NCBI GenBank assembly: GCA_964424125.1
Contig: CAYRHS010000025.1
Coordinates: 1-25,844, forward strand
Origin: CAYRHS01 sp964424125
Lineage (GTDB): Bacteria > Actinomycetota > Acidimicrobiia > IMCC26256 > JAOSJL01
DNA: 25,844 bases
Direction of reading: 5' to 3'
Shown here piece after piece: positions 7,393 through 23,000 of the stretch; positions within the stretch are counted from its first letter, which is position 1, and the number at the start of each line of letters is the position of its first letter. The notes beneath the pieces were generated by a model. The model was not told where the DNA came from and searched no databases. It worked only from the letters and a program-made list of their open reading frames with translations. The translations under genes and the position numbers were made by a program.

Positions 7393-8493
7393 ATGGGGGA
7401 AGCCGTGCCCTCGGCGAAGCCGCAGGGCAGAGACCCGGATCGGGTCCGCCGCGGCCTCGAGCACTGGCTGACCGGGTTGTTGGGAGTGGAGAGCGATCCA
7501 CGCGTGACGGTCGAGCCGGTCTCGGCATCGTCGGGGATCTCGAGCGAGACCTTGCTCTTCGACCTCCAGTGGAACGACGGCGGCGCGGCCCGGGCCGAAC
7601 GGCTGGTGGCGCGCATGGAGCCCGACGACCCGTTCCCCGTCTTCCCGACCTACGACATGGGACTCCAGTTCCGATGTCTCGAGGTCGTGGCTGCTCACAC
7701 CGACGTCCCGGTTCCCCCGCCGCGGTGGTTCGAGCCCGACCGGTCCGTCCTCGGCGTGCCGTTCTTCGTCATGGGCCGCGTCGACGGACGGGTCCCCGCC
7801 GATCTGCCGCCTTACACCTTCGAAGGATGGGTCCGTAACCTCGACCCGGATGCGCAGCGCCGGCTGTGGTGTTCGTCCATCGACGTGCTCGCCGGTGTCC
7901 ATCGGATCAACCCGCGCGACCATGACCTCCGGTTCCTCGACCGTGGGGGGAGCGGCGACGACGACCTCGCGCGCTACCTCGACCGCGAATGGCGGTACTT
8001 CGAGTGGGCCGCCGACCCGGAGCAGTACCCGACCATCCGAGCCGCGCACGAGTGGCTCGTCGACCACCGCCCCGCCGATCCCGGCCCGTCCGTGATGAAC
8101 TGGGGCGACGCGCGGCTGGGGAACATCATGTTCCGCGATGTCGAACCGGTCGCGGTCTTCGACTGGGAGATGGCGGCGTTGGGTCCGCGTGAGATCGACG
8201 TCGGATGGTCGCTGTTCCTGCACGCGTTCTTCGTCGACGTCGCCGAGCAGCTGGGCCTTGATCCCGGAGTCGCGTTCCCGGACCGCGCGGCAACAGCCGC
8301 GTGGTACGAGCGCCGCACAGGGGTCCAGCTCCAGGATCTCGAGTGGTACGAGGCGTTCGCCGGCTACCGCTTCGCCGCGATCATGACCCGCACGAACGCG
8401 CGCATGGTCGCCGCGGGGGAGGCCGAGCCCCTCGAGGAACCCGAGGCCGCGATCCATCCGCTTCCCCTGTTGCGCCGAATCACCGGCGTCTGA
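7393..8493 (+). CDS. APH-fold phosphotransferase family protein
   Basis: A 366-residue member of the aminoglycoside-phosphotransferase/choline-kinase fold. ATG at 7393 follows GGAG with a 6-base gap and yields the usual family N-terminus; the open frame extends further upstream but over the divergent promoter. The catalytic loop reads NWGDARLGN, with Asp239 as base and Asn244 as metal ligand. The usual His before Gly-Asp is Trp, and Asp257 (DWEMAALGP) is the second metal ligand. So it should transfer phosphate from ATP to a small hydroxyl compound. In actinobacteria this subgroup often sits with acyl-CoA dehydrogenase and lipid catabolism genes (compare the kinase-like domain of ACAD10/11, which phosphorylates 4-hydroxyacyl-CoA). 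That role is possible here but unproven; drug resistance is unlikely. Confidence 0.87.
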   Translation: MGEAVPSAKPQGRDPDRVRRGLEHWLTGLLGVESDPRVTVEPVSASSGISSETLLFDLQWNDGGAARAERLVARMEPDDPFPVFPTYDMGLQFRCLEVVAAHTDVPVPPPRWFEPDRSVLGVPFFVMGRVDGRVPADLPPYTFEGWVRNLDPDAQRRLWCSSIDVLAGVHRINPRDHDLRFLDRGGSGDDDLARYLDREWRYFEWAADPEQYPTIRAAHEWLVDHRPADPGPSVMNWGDARLGNIMFRDVEPVAVFDWEMAALGPREIDVGWSLFLHAFFVDVAEQLGLDPGVAFPDRAATAAWYERRTGVQLQDLEWYEAFAGYRFAAIMTRTNARMVAAGEAEPLEEPEAAIHPLPLLRRITGV

Positions 8494-8499
8494 TGCCCC

Positions 8500-10686
8500 T
8501 CAGTACTCGAGCCAGGTGCCGTCGAGGTCGGCGCGTCCGACGCCCTGCTGTGAGTAGTCACACACGCCGTCGGGGAAGATCGACTCGAGCCGATCGAGCT
8601 GGTCCGCGGTGAGCTCCACCTCGTACGCGCCGCGGTCGACGGGTCGGAGCTCACACTTGAGCACCGTCGACGCCAGATCCGCGCCCGCGACGGTTCGGGG
8701 ATCACCCGCGAGAGGGAAGTCGTCCCGGCAACGTCCGGGCCGCTCGTAGACGTCGAGCCCGCTGATCCGTTGGCCGTCGAGGCCCAGGCAATTGTCGACC
8801 GCCGCGGCAGGGCGGCTCGCTTCGAGCTTGGCCTCGATCGGCCGGTCGGACTCGTCGGCCGCGAGCGCCGTCGCCCACGCGTCGACCGTCTCGATCATCT
8901 CGAGGCGGACGTCGCCGACCGACCCGCGGATCGCGTCGATGAGCGCGTCGGGCCCGGCGCCACCCTCGAGCTCCTGGGTCCACACCATGAAGTTCGGAGC
9001 GCGACGCCCGTCGTCGTCGCGCAGTCGCTCGACGAGCTCGAACGCGCGGAACCGGTCGTGGATGTCGCCCGTGGGATCGCTGTAGAGGTCGAGCGTGATG
9101 ATCGGAATCGAACGGAGATCGCCTGCTCCGAGCGTGACACGACCGTGCGAGTACGCGCGCTCGATCGCGGCCTCGTCGGCTTCGGTCCGCGCGGGGACGA
9201 TCTTGCCGTCGATGTCGTGGCCGCCGATCTCCTCGTTGAGGTCGAGGAACTGGTCGACGCTGATGACACCGTCGTTCAGCGCCCGGAGGCCGTACTGGAC
9301 ACCGACGTTGTCGAGTGGTCGCCGGGCGAAGCCCGTTGCCGGATCGGTTCCGAAGACGTTGAGGTTGCTGTCCTGGAGGGTGCAGCGAACACCATCGGGG
9401 TTCGTGTCCGCGTCGTACACCTCGCCGCTGAGCTCGTAGAGCGAGCATCCCGCATCGGCCTGGATACCGACGCCGAAGCTCTCGTTCCAGAACCCGCACG
9501 TCGAGCTGGTCGCGTGCCCGTTGACCGCTCGGCGCTGCGCGTCTGTCCAGTCGGACGCGGTCGCGCTGTTGTAGAAGTGCGCGAGCAGCCCGCAGTCGGA
9601 GACGCCGGGCGCGATCGAGATCGCGTCGGGGAAGGGCAACATCGCGGCGATACCGTCAAGCAACCCGGGGTAGTTCTGCGCGATCAGGTACTGCTGGATC
9701 GAGCCGCCCGATGCGCCCTCACCGATGGTGAGCTCGGGTACTCCGTAGGTCTCGATGAAGTTCTCCTTGACCATGAGCAGCGTCTCGGCCGACAGGACGT
9801 CGTTGCACGCGACCTGGAACGTGTTGAGCGTCGCCGTCGCGGACGCGTAGCCACGCTCGAGCAGGTCGAGCTGCACGGGGCCCCCGAGGTCGGCGCCCAC
9901 GCTCTCGGCGATCGGCTCGCCCTGGCTGTAGGAGGTGCCGCAGCCGCCTCCGAAGCTGTAGACGAGTCGACCGTTCCAGGTCGGGGACGGCGCTTCCGCA
10001 CCGGGATCCGGCTCGGGGTCGAGCGTGTGGATCCAGTACACGGCCCGGTTGATGGTCCCGATCTCGTTGCGGATGACGAAGGGGGTCACCTCGCCGTCGA
10101 CCTCGATCGTCGTCACGTCCTCGGGGATCGAGGCAGTGTCCTCGAGCGGACGCACTTCGCGCTCGTCCGTGACGTACGTCCAGAAGACTCGTGTCTCCGC
10201 CGAGCAGTCGTCGTCGAGCGGAGGTCCGAGTCCGTGCTGCTCGGTCGTGCACGCGAACGGCTCCTGGTGCGGACCGGAGAAGACCGGGCCCGTGATGGGA
10301 TGGTTCGTGAGGACGATCTCGGCCTGCTCCCCCCCGGACGTGGCGACGACGGTGTTGTCCCCGTCGCCGAGCCCGATTACCAGCCCGACGAAGCTCCCGT
10401 CGCCCGCGGGCTCGAACCGCTCCGTCACGCCACTCTCCCCGAGCCGGACCTCGAGGTCGTCGCCGGCGCCGTCCACGCGGAGCAGGGCGTCGCCGCCGCT
10501 CACCGCGTCGGCCCGGGGCGACAGGGTGACGATGCGCAGGCCGCCGTCGCCGGCCGAGACGACCTCCCCGGCGACCTCAACGCCGGACTCGGCATCGCCG
10601 TCGGACCCGGCCGACGAGCACGCCGCCGCCATCACCAGCAACGTCACCGCGGCGACTGCCATCCGCCGTGGTCCCCCAGCCCGCAT
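8500..10686 (-). CDS. DUF6351-type secreted lipoprotein, putative alpha/beta-hydrolase
   Basis: 728 residues from the ATG at 10686, which has AGGGGG four bases upstream; an upstream in-frame start adds only seven residues. The N-terminus has arginines, a hydrophobic stretch and a lipobox-like AAAC with Cys23, followed by a Ser/Gly/Asp-rich tether, so it should be exported and lipidated. An N-terminal beta-rich domain ends in TNHPITGPVFSGPHQ, then a large domain contains FGGGCGTSYSQG and GEGASGGS. The latter looks like a nucleophile elbow (GASGG, Ser326). Paired Cys residues are frequent. This matches my memory of DUF6351 proteins in actinobacteria; the hydrolase role is inferred from the elbow. 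It may degrade an extracellular ester or polymer. It converges on the phosphotransferase with only 6 bases between stops. Confidence 0.75.
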   Translation of the reverse strand: MRAGGPRRMAVAAVTLLVMAAACSSAGSDGDAESGVEVAGEVVSAGDGGLRIVTLSPRADAVSGGDALLRVDGAGDDLEVRLGESGVTERFEPAGDGSFVGLVIGLGDGDNTVVATSGGEQAEIVLTNHPITGPVFSGPHQEPFACTTEQHGLGPPLDDDCSAETRVFWTYVTDEREVRPLEDTASIPEDVTTIEVDGEVTPFVIRNEIGTINRAVYWIHTLDPEPDPGAEAPSPTWNGRLVYSFGGGCGTSYSQGEPIAESVGADLGGPVQLDLLERGYASATATLNTFQVACNDVLSAETLLMVKENFIETYGVPELTIGEGASGGSIQQYLIAQNYPGLLDGIAAMLPFPDAISIAPGVSDCGLLAHFYNSATASDWTDAQRRAVNGHATSSTCGFWNESFGVGIQADAGCSLYELSGEVYDADTNPDGVRCTLQDSNLNVFGTDPATGFARRPLDNVGVQYGLRALNDGVISVDQFLDLNEEIGGHDIDGKIVPARTEADEAAIERAYSHGRVTLGAGDLRSIPIITLDLYSDPTGDIHDRFRAFELVERLRDDDGRRAPNFMVWTQELEGGAGPDALIDAIRGSVGDVRLEMIETVDAWATALAADESDRPIEAKLEASRPAAAVDNCLGLDGQRISGLDVYERPGRCRDDFPLAGDPRTVAGADLASTVLKCELRPVDRGAYEVELTADQLDRLESIFPDGVCDYSQQGVGRADLDGTWLEY

Positions 10687-10738
10687 GTCGCCCCCTGGCC
10701 GCACCAATTGTCACCTTGACGGTGCCAGGCGCCACCGC

Positions 10739-10755
10739 CGGACGCCAGCCGTCCG
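10739..10755 (-). terminator. hairpin directly after the PPTase stop codon
   Basis: CGGACG-loop-CGTCCG is a perfect 6-bp stem with a 5-base loop, abutting the TGA of the phosphopantetheinyl transferase at the end of the long minus-strand operon. It has no T-run, as is common for actinobacterial terminators. It could end the synthase operon before the DUF6351 gene 70 bases downstream, but a short GC stem can arise by chance here. Confidence 0.35.
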
Positions 10756-11444
10756 TCAATCGGCGGCGAGCGCTCGGGGCGGGGCGCAAGGCGGGGCGCT
10801 GACCACCACGAGCACGAACTCACCGTCGGTGCGCCACCACCCCTCGAAGCGTCCTTCCTCACCGCCGACGACCACCCGGCGCCAGCCCGCCCCGGCCTCC
10901 TCCGCCGACGCCTCGACGGCGAGCCGGCGCACGTCGAGCCGTAAGCCCGCCCGCCGGACCTTCGCGGCCGCTTCCTTCGCCGACCACACGAGGTTGGCGA
11001 GGAGTGGCCGATCGGCAGGCGACGCCGCCTCGACGAGCCCTTGTTCGGCGGGCGCTAGCCATTCCCGGATGAACGCGTCGCTCCGGGGCTCGACGAGCTC
11101 CAGATCGCAGCCCGGTACGACGTCCTCAGGGCCGACCGCGCACACACCACGTCCCGCGCGGTGGCTGATCGACAGTTGCAACACGAGCCGCTGGCCGTCA
11201 CACCAGGCCTCGGGCGCCCCGTCGTCCGCGGCGAGGATGGAGAGGCGCTCCCATCCGCATCCGCCCCCCGATTGGGCCTCGAGCCACGTCGTCACGGCTT
11301 GCTTCGCCGTCCAGCGCCCGAGACGCCAGTCGGCGCGGCGCTTGGGAACGGTCAGCGTCGCCTGTACCGCGCGCTCGTCGGGCGCGAGCCACCCGTCACC
11401 GGCCGGGATGTCAGCACCTTGGCACTCCAGCCACGAGACGTGGG

Positions 11445-11448
<4 letters not shown>
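10756..11448 (-). CDS. 4'-phosphopantetheinyl transferase (Sfp type)
   Basis: A 230-residue enzyme that moves the phosphopantetheine arm from coenzyme A to carrier-protein domains. Sfp-type signatures are visible: LSISHRAG, the magnesium-binding GCDLELVEP with Asp115 and Glu117 (family consensus is GIDIE-like), and WSAKEAAAK with Glu159 and Lys163. Length agrees with the Sfp/AcpT superfamily. The GTG start overlaps the TGA of the carboxylase gene (GTGA), which argues for translational coupling and identifies the ACP domains of the upstream synthase as the natural client. The last ~30 residues are Ala/Pro-rich. Family call is secure; client is by context. Confidence 0.93.
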
Positions 11449-17015
<5,567 letters not shown>

Positions 17016-17017
17016 GC

Positions 17018-20000
17018 TCAGCCCATCGCCGCGCGCAACGGTGCCAGGACGACGTCGTCGACGCTTGCGGGCAGCTCGATCGTTCGATAGCCCTCGAGCC
17101 GCACGAGCACGTCGCCCGACTCCGCCACCACGATCGCGTCGGCGTGATCACCCACCCCGCGAACGATCGCCCAGCACGGCTGGTCGTCGCGTGCCCCGGG
17201 TCGGACCATGACGCGACCGACGTGATGGGGCAGGGCCATCTGCCCGGTCGTACCGAGAGCGAGGATCCCCTCGGTCTGGAAGCACAGCTCGACGAGGCGG
17301 GGCGCCATCGACGTGGATCGGTCTGCCGGCTCGTGATTGGGCGGCAGGCCACCCGCCAGCGCGCCGACGGCTGCGTCGCCGTCGCGCCAGGCCCTGTCGA
17401 GGACGCGATAGGTCTCGTCGTGGAAGTACACGCGGTACACGTCCTCGGCCGTCGCGATCGGCCCGGTTGGGTCGGCCGGCGTTGACTCGCTGCCGAGCAG
17501 CGGCGGCTCGCCCGCCAGTCGCGCGCGGCCCGAGAAGTGCGTCGTCACCTGCTCCTCGCCGCTGGCCAGGGTCCGCCGGGCGACGAGACGGCAGTCGGCC
17601 ACGACCTGATCGCCGTCGAGCCGCGGCGCAGCCGAGAGCTCGAGCACGCGTGGCTCGTCCCGGTAGAACTTGCACGGCGCCTCGAAGTCGACGTCCTCCA
17701 TCGCCTCGATCACCATTCCCGGCACGGCGAGCGTCGCTATCTCCGCGAACGCCTCGATCCCCATGACACCCGGGAGCACGGGTGTGCCGTCAATACGATG
17801 GTCGCGCAGGAATCCCTGAGTGCGGGGGTCGAGCTCGGTCTCCACGCGTAGCCCGTCGACGAGCGACCAGCCGACGACCCGCTCGACCATCGGCCCGTTC
17901 GCCTTGGCCGTCCCCGTCACACTTCCCGTGTCGAGACCGCCGGCTTCGTCGCGCTCCTCGAGCAGCACACCGAGCAAGCCGGCCACGACCACCTCGCGGC
18001 CGGGCCCGGCCGAGCCCAGCTCGCGGCGCACGACCGGGATCCCCTCGGCGGGCGGGAGCATGTCGATGCCTGCGGCCTCCATCATCTTGGGAATGGAGCC
18101 CCGACTCGCCATGCCGATGTCACGCCAGGCGGTCCAGTCGATCGCGATGCCGCGTGTTCCCGGGCGGCTCGACCGGAAGCCCGAGACGCTCTTGCACAGC
18201 AGGTCGTTGGCCGCGCTGTAGTCGGTCTGGCCGCCGTTGCCGAACCGGCCGGCGATCGAGCTGAACACGACCGCCGCGCCGAGCTCGGTGTCCCCGAGCC
18301 CGTGGAGCAAGTGGAACCAGCCGTCGGCCTTCACGTCGAAGACGAGGTCGTACTCCGACTGCGGCTTGTCGGGCAGCAGGCGGCTGATCTCGAGCCCGGC
18401 GGCGTGAACGAGGACGTCGACCCGCGGGTGTGACTCGCGGACGCTCTCCAGCTCGCGGGCCACGGCTTCGGGGTCGGTGAGGTCGACCTGGTGCCAGCGT
18501 GCCTCCCCGCCGGCCTCGCGCACGGCGCGGATCGCCTGGAGCGCGGCGAGCGACCGTTCGGTGCGGGCGAGCTCCCGGTCGATCAGCACCGGCGTGGGCC
18601 GGTCGCCCCGGGCCGCGATGCGTTCGGCGAGCTCCCGCTTCAATCCGTCGCGATCGCGTTCGTATCGCTCGAGGTCGGGATCGGCGGGATCGGGTTCACC
18701 GACGAGATCGAAGAGATGGAACGTACCGCCAGAGGCGGAAGCGAGATCCGCGGTGATGGCGGCGACGATGCTGCCCGCAGCTCCGGTCACGAGGTACACG
18801 GCGTCGCTGCCGAGCTCGCGCGTGGTGTCGGGCTCCGCCGCGATCTCCCGCAAACCGACGCTCCAACGGCGGTCGTCTGCGTAGCCGATCTCCACCGCGC
18901 CGGGATCGCGCAGCGTCTCCTCCATCAACAGGTCCGCGAGCGCAGCCGTCTTGCGGCTGGCCTCGAAGTCGACCGCCTTCACCAGCGCGTCGGGCCGCTC
19001 CCGGCCGAGCGCCTTCGTGAAGCCCGTCACCGCACCACCCATCGGCTCCCGGGCCCCGGCGGGGTCGTAGCCGTGACGCCCGCCGAGACGAGTGCCGCTG
19101 ACGAGGAAGGTGCCCCGCTCACCGATCTGCTCGGCCAGTGCGCGCATCGTCACCGCCAGCAACTTGACCCGGAACCGGAGCCCCTCGTGCCAACCCGCGG
19201 GATCGATGCCCTCGGAGGGGTCGTCCAGCGCCGGGAGCCAGTAGACGCCCCGGATCGGCCCGGACGCGACCCAGTCCCCGAGCCGCGCTTCGAGCTCGTC
19301 GGCTCCGGGGGCGCCCTCGACCAGGAGGACCTCGACGCCCTGCTGTTCGAGTCGCTTCACCAAAGCCGCGCCGACGCCGCCCCGGTCGGGCGCCACGACG
19401 ACGCGCGCGCCGGGCTCGAGGGTCACGCCGGTGGGAACGAACCAGTCGAGGGGCGGGCGCGGGACGGCCATCGGGATTCGACGGGTCGACACGCGCTCGC
19501 CCGCTTCGGCGACCTCGACCTCCGGCGCAGCCGGAGCCGGGGCAGCAGCCGGAGCCGGGACGGTCTCCGGCGCCCGCTCGTGCACGAAGCCCACCACGCG
19601 CTGGAGCGTCGGGTAATCCCGCAGCTTCAACGAGTCGTCACGCGCGATCCCGTACTCCTCACGGATCGCAGCGAAGATCTCCGCCTGCTTCACCGTGTCG
19701 ATCCCCAGATCCGCCTCCAGATCCAGATCCAGGTCCAACATGTCCGGCGGATACCCCGTCCCCTCCGCCACCAACTCCAACACCCGACCCACCACCGGAT
19801 CCCCCACCGGCTCCGCAACAGCCGGAGCAGGCTCGGCAGCCGGAGCCGGGGCAGCAGCCGGAGCCGGGACGGTCTCCGGCGCCCGCTCGTGCACGAAGCC
19901 CACCACGCGCTGGAGCGTCGGGTAATCCCGCAGCTTCAACGAGTCGTCACGCGCGATCCCGTACTCCTCACGGATCGCAGCGAAGATCTCCGCCTGCTTC

Positions 20001-23000
20001 ACCGTGTCGATCCCCAGATCCGCCTCCAGATCCAGATCCAGGTCCAACATGTCCGGCGGATACCCCGTCCCCTCCGCCACCAACTCCAACACCCGACCCA
20101 CCACCGGATCCCCCACCGGCTCCGCAACAGCCGGAGCAGGCTCGGGCGCCGGGACGGGCCGGGGCTCGGGTGCGGGTACCGTCACCGGCTCCAGCGCGGC
20201 CGGGGCGGGGCGGGCGCCGGGGCCGGCGTCGACGACGCGCAGCCAACGCTGCGCGACCTCGAGCGCAGGAGCCTCCGAGCCGCTGATGCGTCGGAGCCAA
20301 CGCGCCCAGGCCTCCGGGTCGACGATGCGGTACTCGTAACCCAGCTCGTCGGGCGCGCGGTGCCGACCGTCGGGGACGGGAGTCCAGCGCAGCAGCATCA
20401 TGCTGATCTGCGAACCGAAGCCGGCGGCGAGACGCAGCGCGTACTCCACCGGGTAGGACCCGCCCTTCGAGAGGTTCAGGGTTCCGAGCTCGGGATCGAC
20501 CTCCCGGAAGTTCGCGACCGGCGGGACGAGCCCGGTCTCGACGGCCTTCACCGCGACGACGTCCTCGATCCCCACCCCCATCGGGTGCCCGGTGAAGCCC
20601 TTGGTGTTGGCCACCACGACGCGGTCGGCATCGGAGCCGAAGACCTCACGGAGCGCGTGGACCTCGGCGGAGGCCGAGCCCCCGCGGGCGGGCGTGTAGG
20701 TCTCGTGCGAAACGAAGAGGGTCCGGGGCGCGAGCTCATGGCGTGAGACGCCGCCGCGGCGCTCGGCCTGCTCGACCACGTCCTCCATCATTTGTCCGAT
20801 GTGGTCGACGTCGAGGCGGGTGCCGTGGAAAGCGCTGTTCGCCGTGACCGTGCCGAGCACCTCGCAGATCGGTCGGACCCCGCGCTCGCGCGCCGCCTCG
20901 GCGCTCTCGACCACGAAGCCGGCCGCGCCCATGCCCAGGAGCATCCCGTGCCGCCTTCGGTCGAAGGGCAGCGCTGCATCCTCGACGTTCTCGTCGGTCG
21001 CGGCGGCGCCGCTGGCGAGGAAGCCGGCCCCGATCCACCCCAGCATCTCGTCGGTCGTGGCGTCGTCGGAGGCGATGATCACGACCCGTCGGCAGCGGCC
21101 GGCACGGATCCAGTCCTCGGCGAGGGCGACCGCCTGAGTGGTGCTGGCACACGCCGAGTTGACCTGCGTGTTCGGTCCGCGGGCATGCACGAGCTCCGCG
21201 AACTGCGAGTGACCCATCGAGAGGATCCGAAAGATGAACCGGCGGTCGAACTGGTACCCGTGCTCGTCGAGCTCGTGACGCAGCTCGTGGATGCGCCGAT
21301 CGATCTCCGCGAGGGCCACACCGTCGCCGTCGCCTTCGGCGACCCGCTCCCGCATGGTCTCGAGGTCGGAGAGATGCTCTCGTCGGGCCCGGTCGACCCC
21401 GAAACGATCCGCGTCCTCGGCGAACTCCTCGAGGCCGGGAAACGCCGACGCGAAGATCACGCCCGTGTCGTCGCGCAGCGGCTCGGGGAGCTCCCAGCGA
21501 TCGGGCAGCTGTGAGCCCGTCGTGGTCGTCCGGTAGTGCTGCACGATCGGGATTCCGGCGTCGCGCAGTGCATCCACGCCCGCTCCGATCGCGAGCTGCG
21601 TGGCGCGCCCGAGCGCGGCGACGCGTTCTGCGGGTACGCCGAACTCCCGCTCGAGGTCGAACTCGCCCCCGCGGGCTGCGAGCTTGATGACCTCGTCGGC
21701 GCTGTCGATCACCTCGAACGAGGGTTCACCGGTCTCGCGCTTCACCAACCGCGTGACGTGCTTGTCGAGGATCTCCTGGCGGAGGCGGGCGGGGATCACG
21801 TCGATGAGCTGCTCGCCGTGCAGGAGCCGGGCGAGGTTCTCGTCGTCGAAGATCCGCTCCGTGCCGGGCGTGCCGAGCGACGCGCCGCTGATGACGACGG
21901 GCTCGGTCGGCGCCGCCGGTCCGCCCCGTCCTTCGTAGACCCGCCGACCCTGCTCGAGGAAGTCGGCGAAGAGGTGCCCGAGCTCGAGGTACGCGTCCGG
22001 GGACATCGTCGACGCCTCGACAGGCGGTTGGTGCGGAGCGGGCGGCGCGGTCGCCACCGGAGGGGTCGCCTCCTGGACGGCCGGAGCCGCCGCAGGCGCC
22101 GAGACGGCGGGGGCCTCGACCACCTCGCTCCCCGTGCCCAGCCCCGTGGCGTAGAGACCACAGAGGGCGTGGTTGAAGGCGGGGACGTCACCGGTCTTGG
22201 GATGATTCGTGAACAGGTCCGAGACGTCGCGGTCCCCGAGCACGTCGGCCACGAAGCCCTGGAGCGCTCGCTTGGGCCCGACCTCGACGAAGACCTGGGC
22301 GCCCGCCCTGTAGAGGGTCTCCAGTCCTTTCACGAACTGCACGGGTGACGCGACCTGGCGAGCCAGGATGTCGAGCATCTCCGGCGCCACGTCCGGGCCC
22401 ATCGGGTAGAACTCGCCGTCCACGTTGGCGACGATCGGGATGTCCGGCGGGGAGAGCCGCAGCCGTTCGAGGGTCGCTCGGAGCGGTTCGCTTGCGGGAG
22501 CGACGATCTCGGTGTGGAACGCGTGGCTCACCGGGAGCTGCAACGCTCGGTAGCCCGCCTCCTCACAAGCGGCAACGGCGCGGGTAACGGCGTCCGTCGC
22601 CCCGCCGATAACGGACTGGCTGTTGCAGTTGACGTTGGCGACGACGACGTAGCCGTCGATCCGCTCGACGAGCTGTTGCACCTCTTCGAGCGGTGCGAGC
22701 ACCGCGGCCATGGCCCCGTTGTCGTCGACCGCGACGCGTGCCATCTCCCGGCCCCGCGCGCTCACCGCTTCGAGCGCGGCGTCGAACGTGAGGGCACCGG
22801 CCGCGATGAGCGCGCCGTACTCGCCCAGGCTGTGGCCCATGACGAAGTCGGGCACGATGCCGTAGGCACCCAGGAGACGGGTGAGCGCCAGGTCCGTCGC
22901 GAGCACGGCCGGTTGGGTGATCTCGGTCTGGCGGAGGTCCTCTTCGGCCTGGCGCACCGCCGCCTCGTCGTCGGCGTCGACGAAGATGTAGTCGCTCAGC

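Noticed and set aside
7311..7616. N-terminal extension of the epimerase gene
   Set aside because: It would overlap the divergent phosphotransferase and its promoter, and the Rossmann fold begins at the later start.
8770..10719. Plus-strand open frame opposite the DUF6351 gene
   Set aside because: Shadow of the minus-strand gene, which has a signal peptide, ribosome binding site and recognised family features.
19527..20145. CRISPR or mobile-element reading of the 309-bp repeat
   Set aside because: There are no spacers, terminal inverted repeats or transposase. The repeat is in frame and encodes ACP domains.
18491..20746. Plus-strand open frame opposite KR/ACP/KS2, containing a repeated segment
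   Set aside because: The repeat only reflects the ACP DNA duplication; no protein domain is visible.
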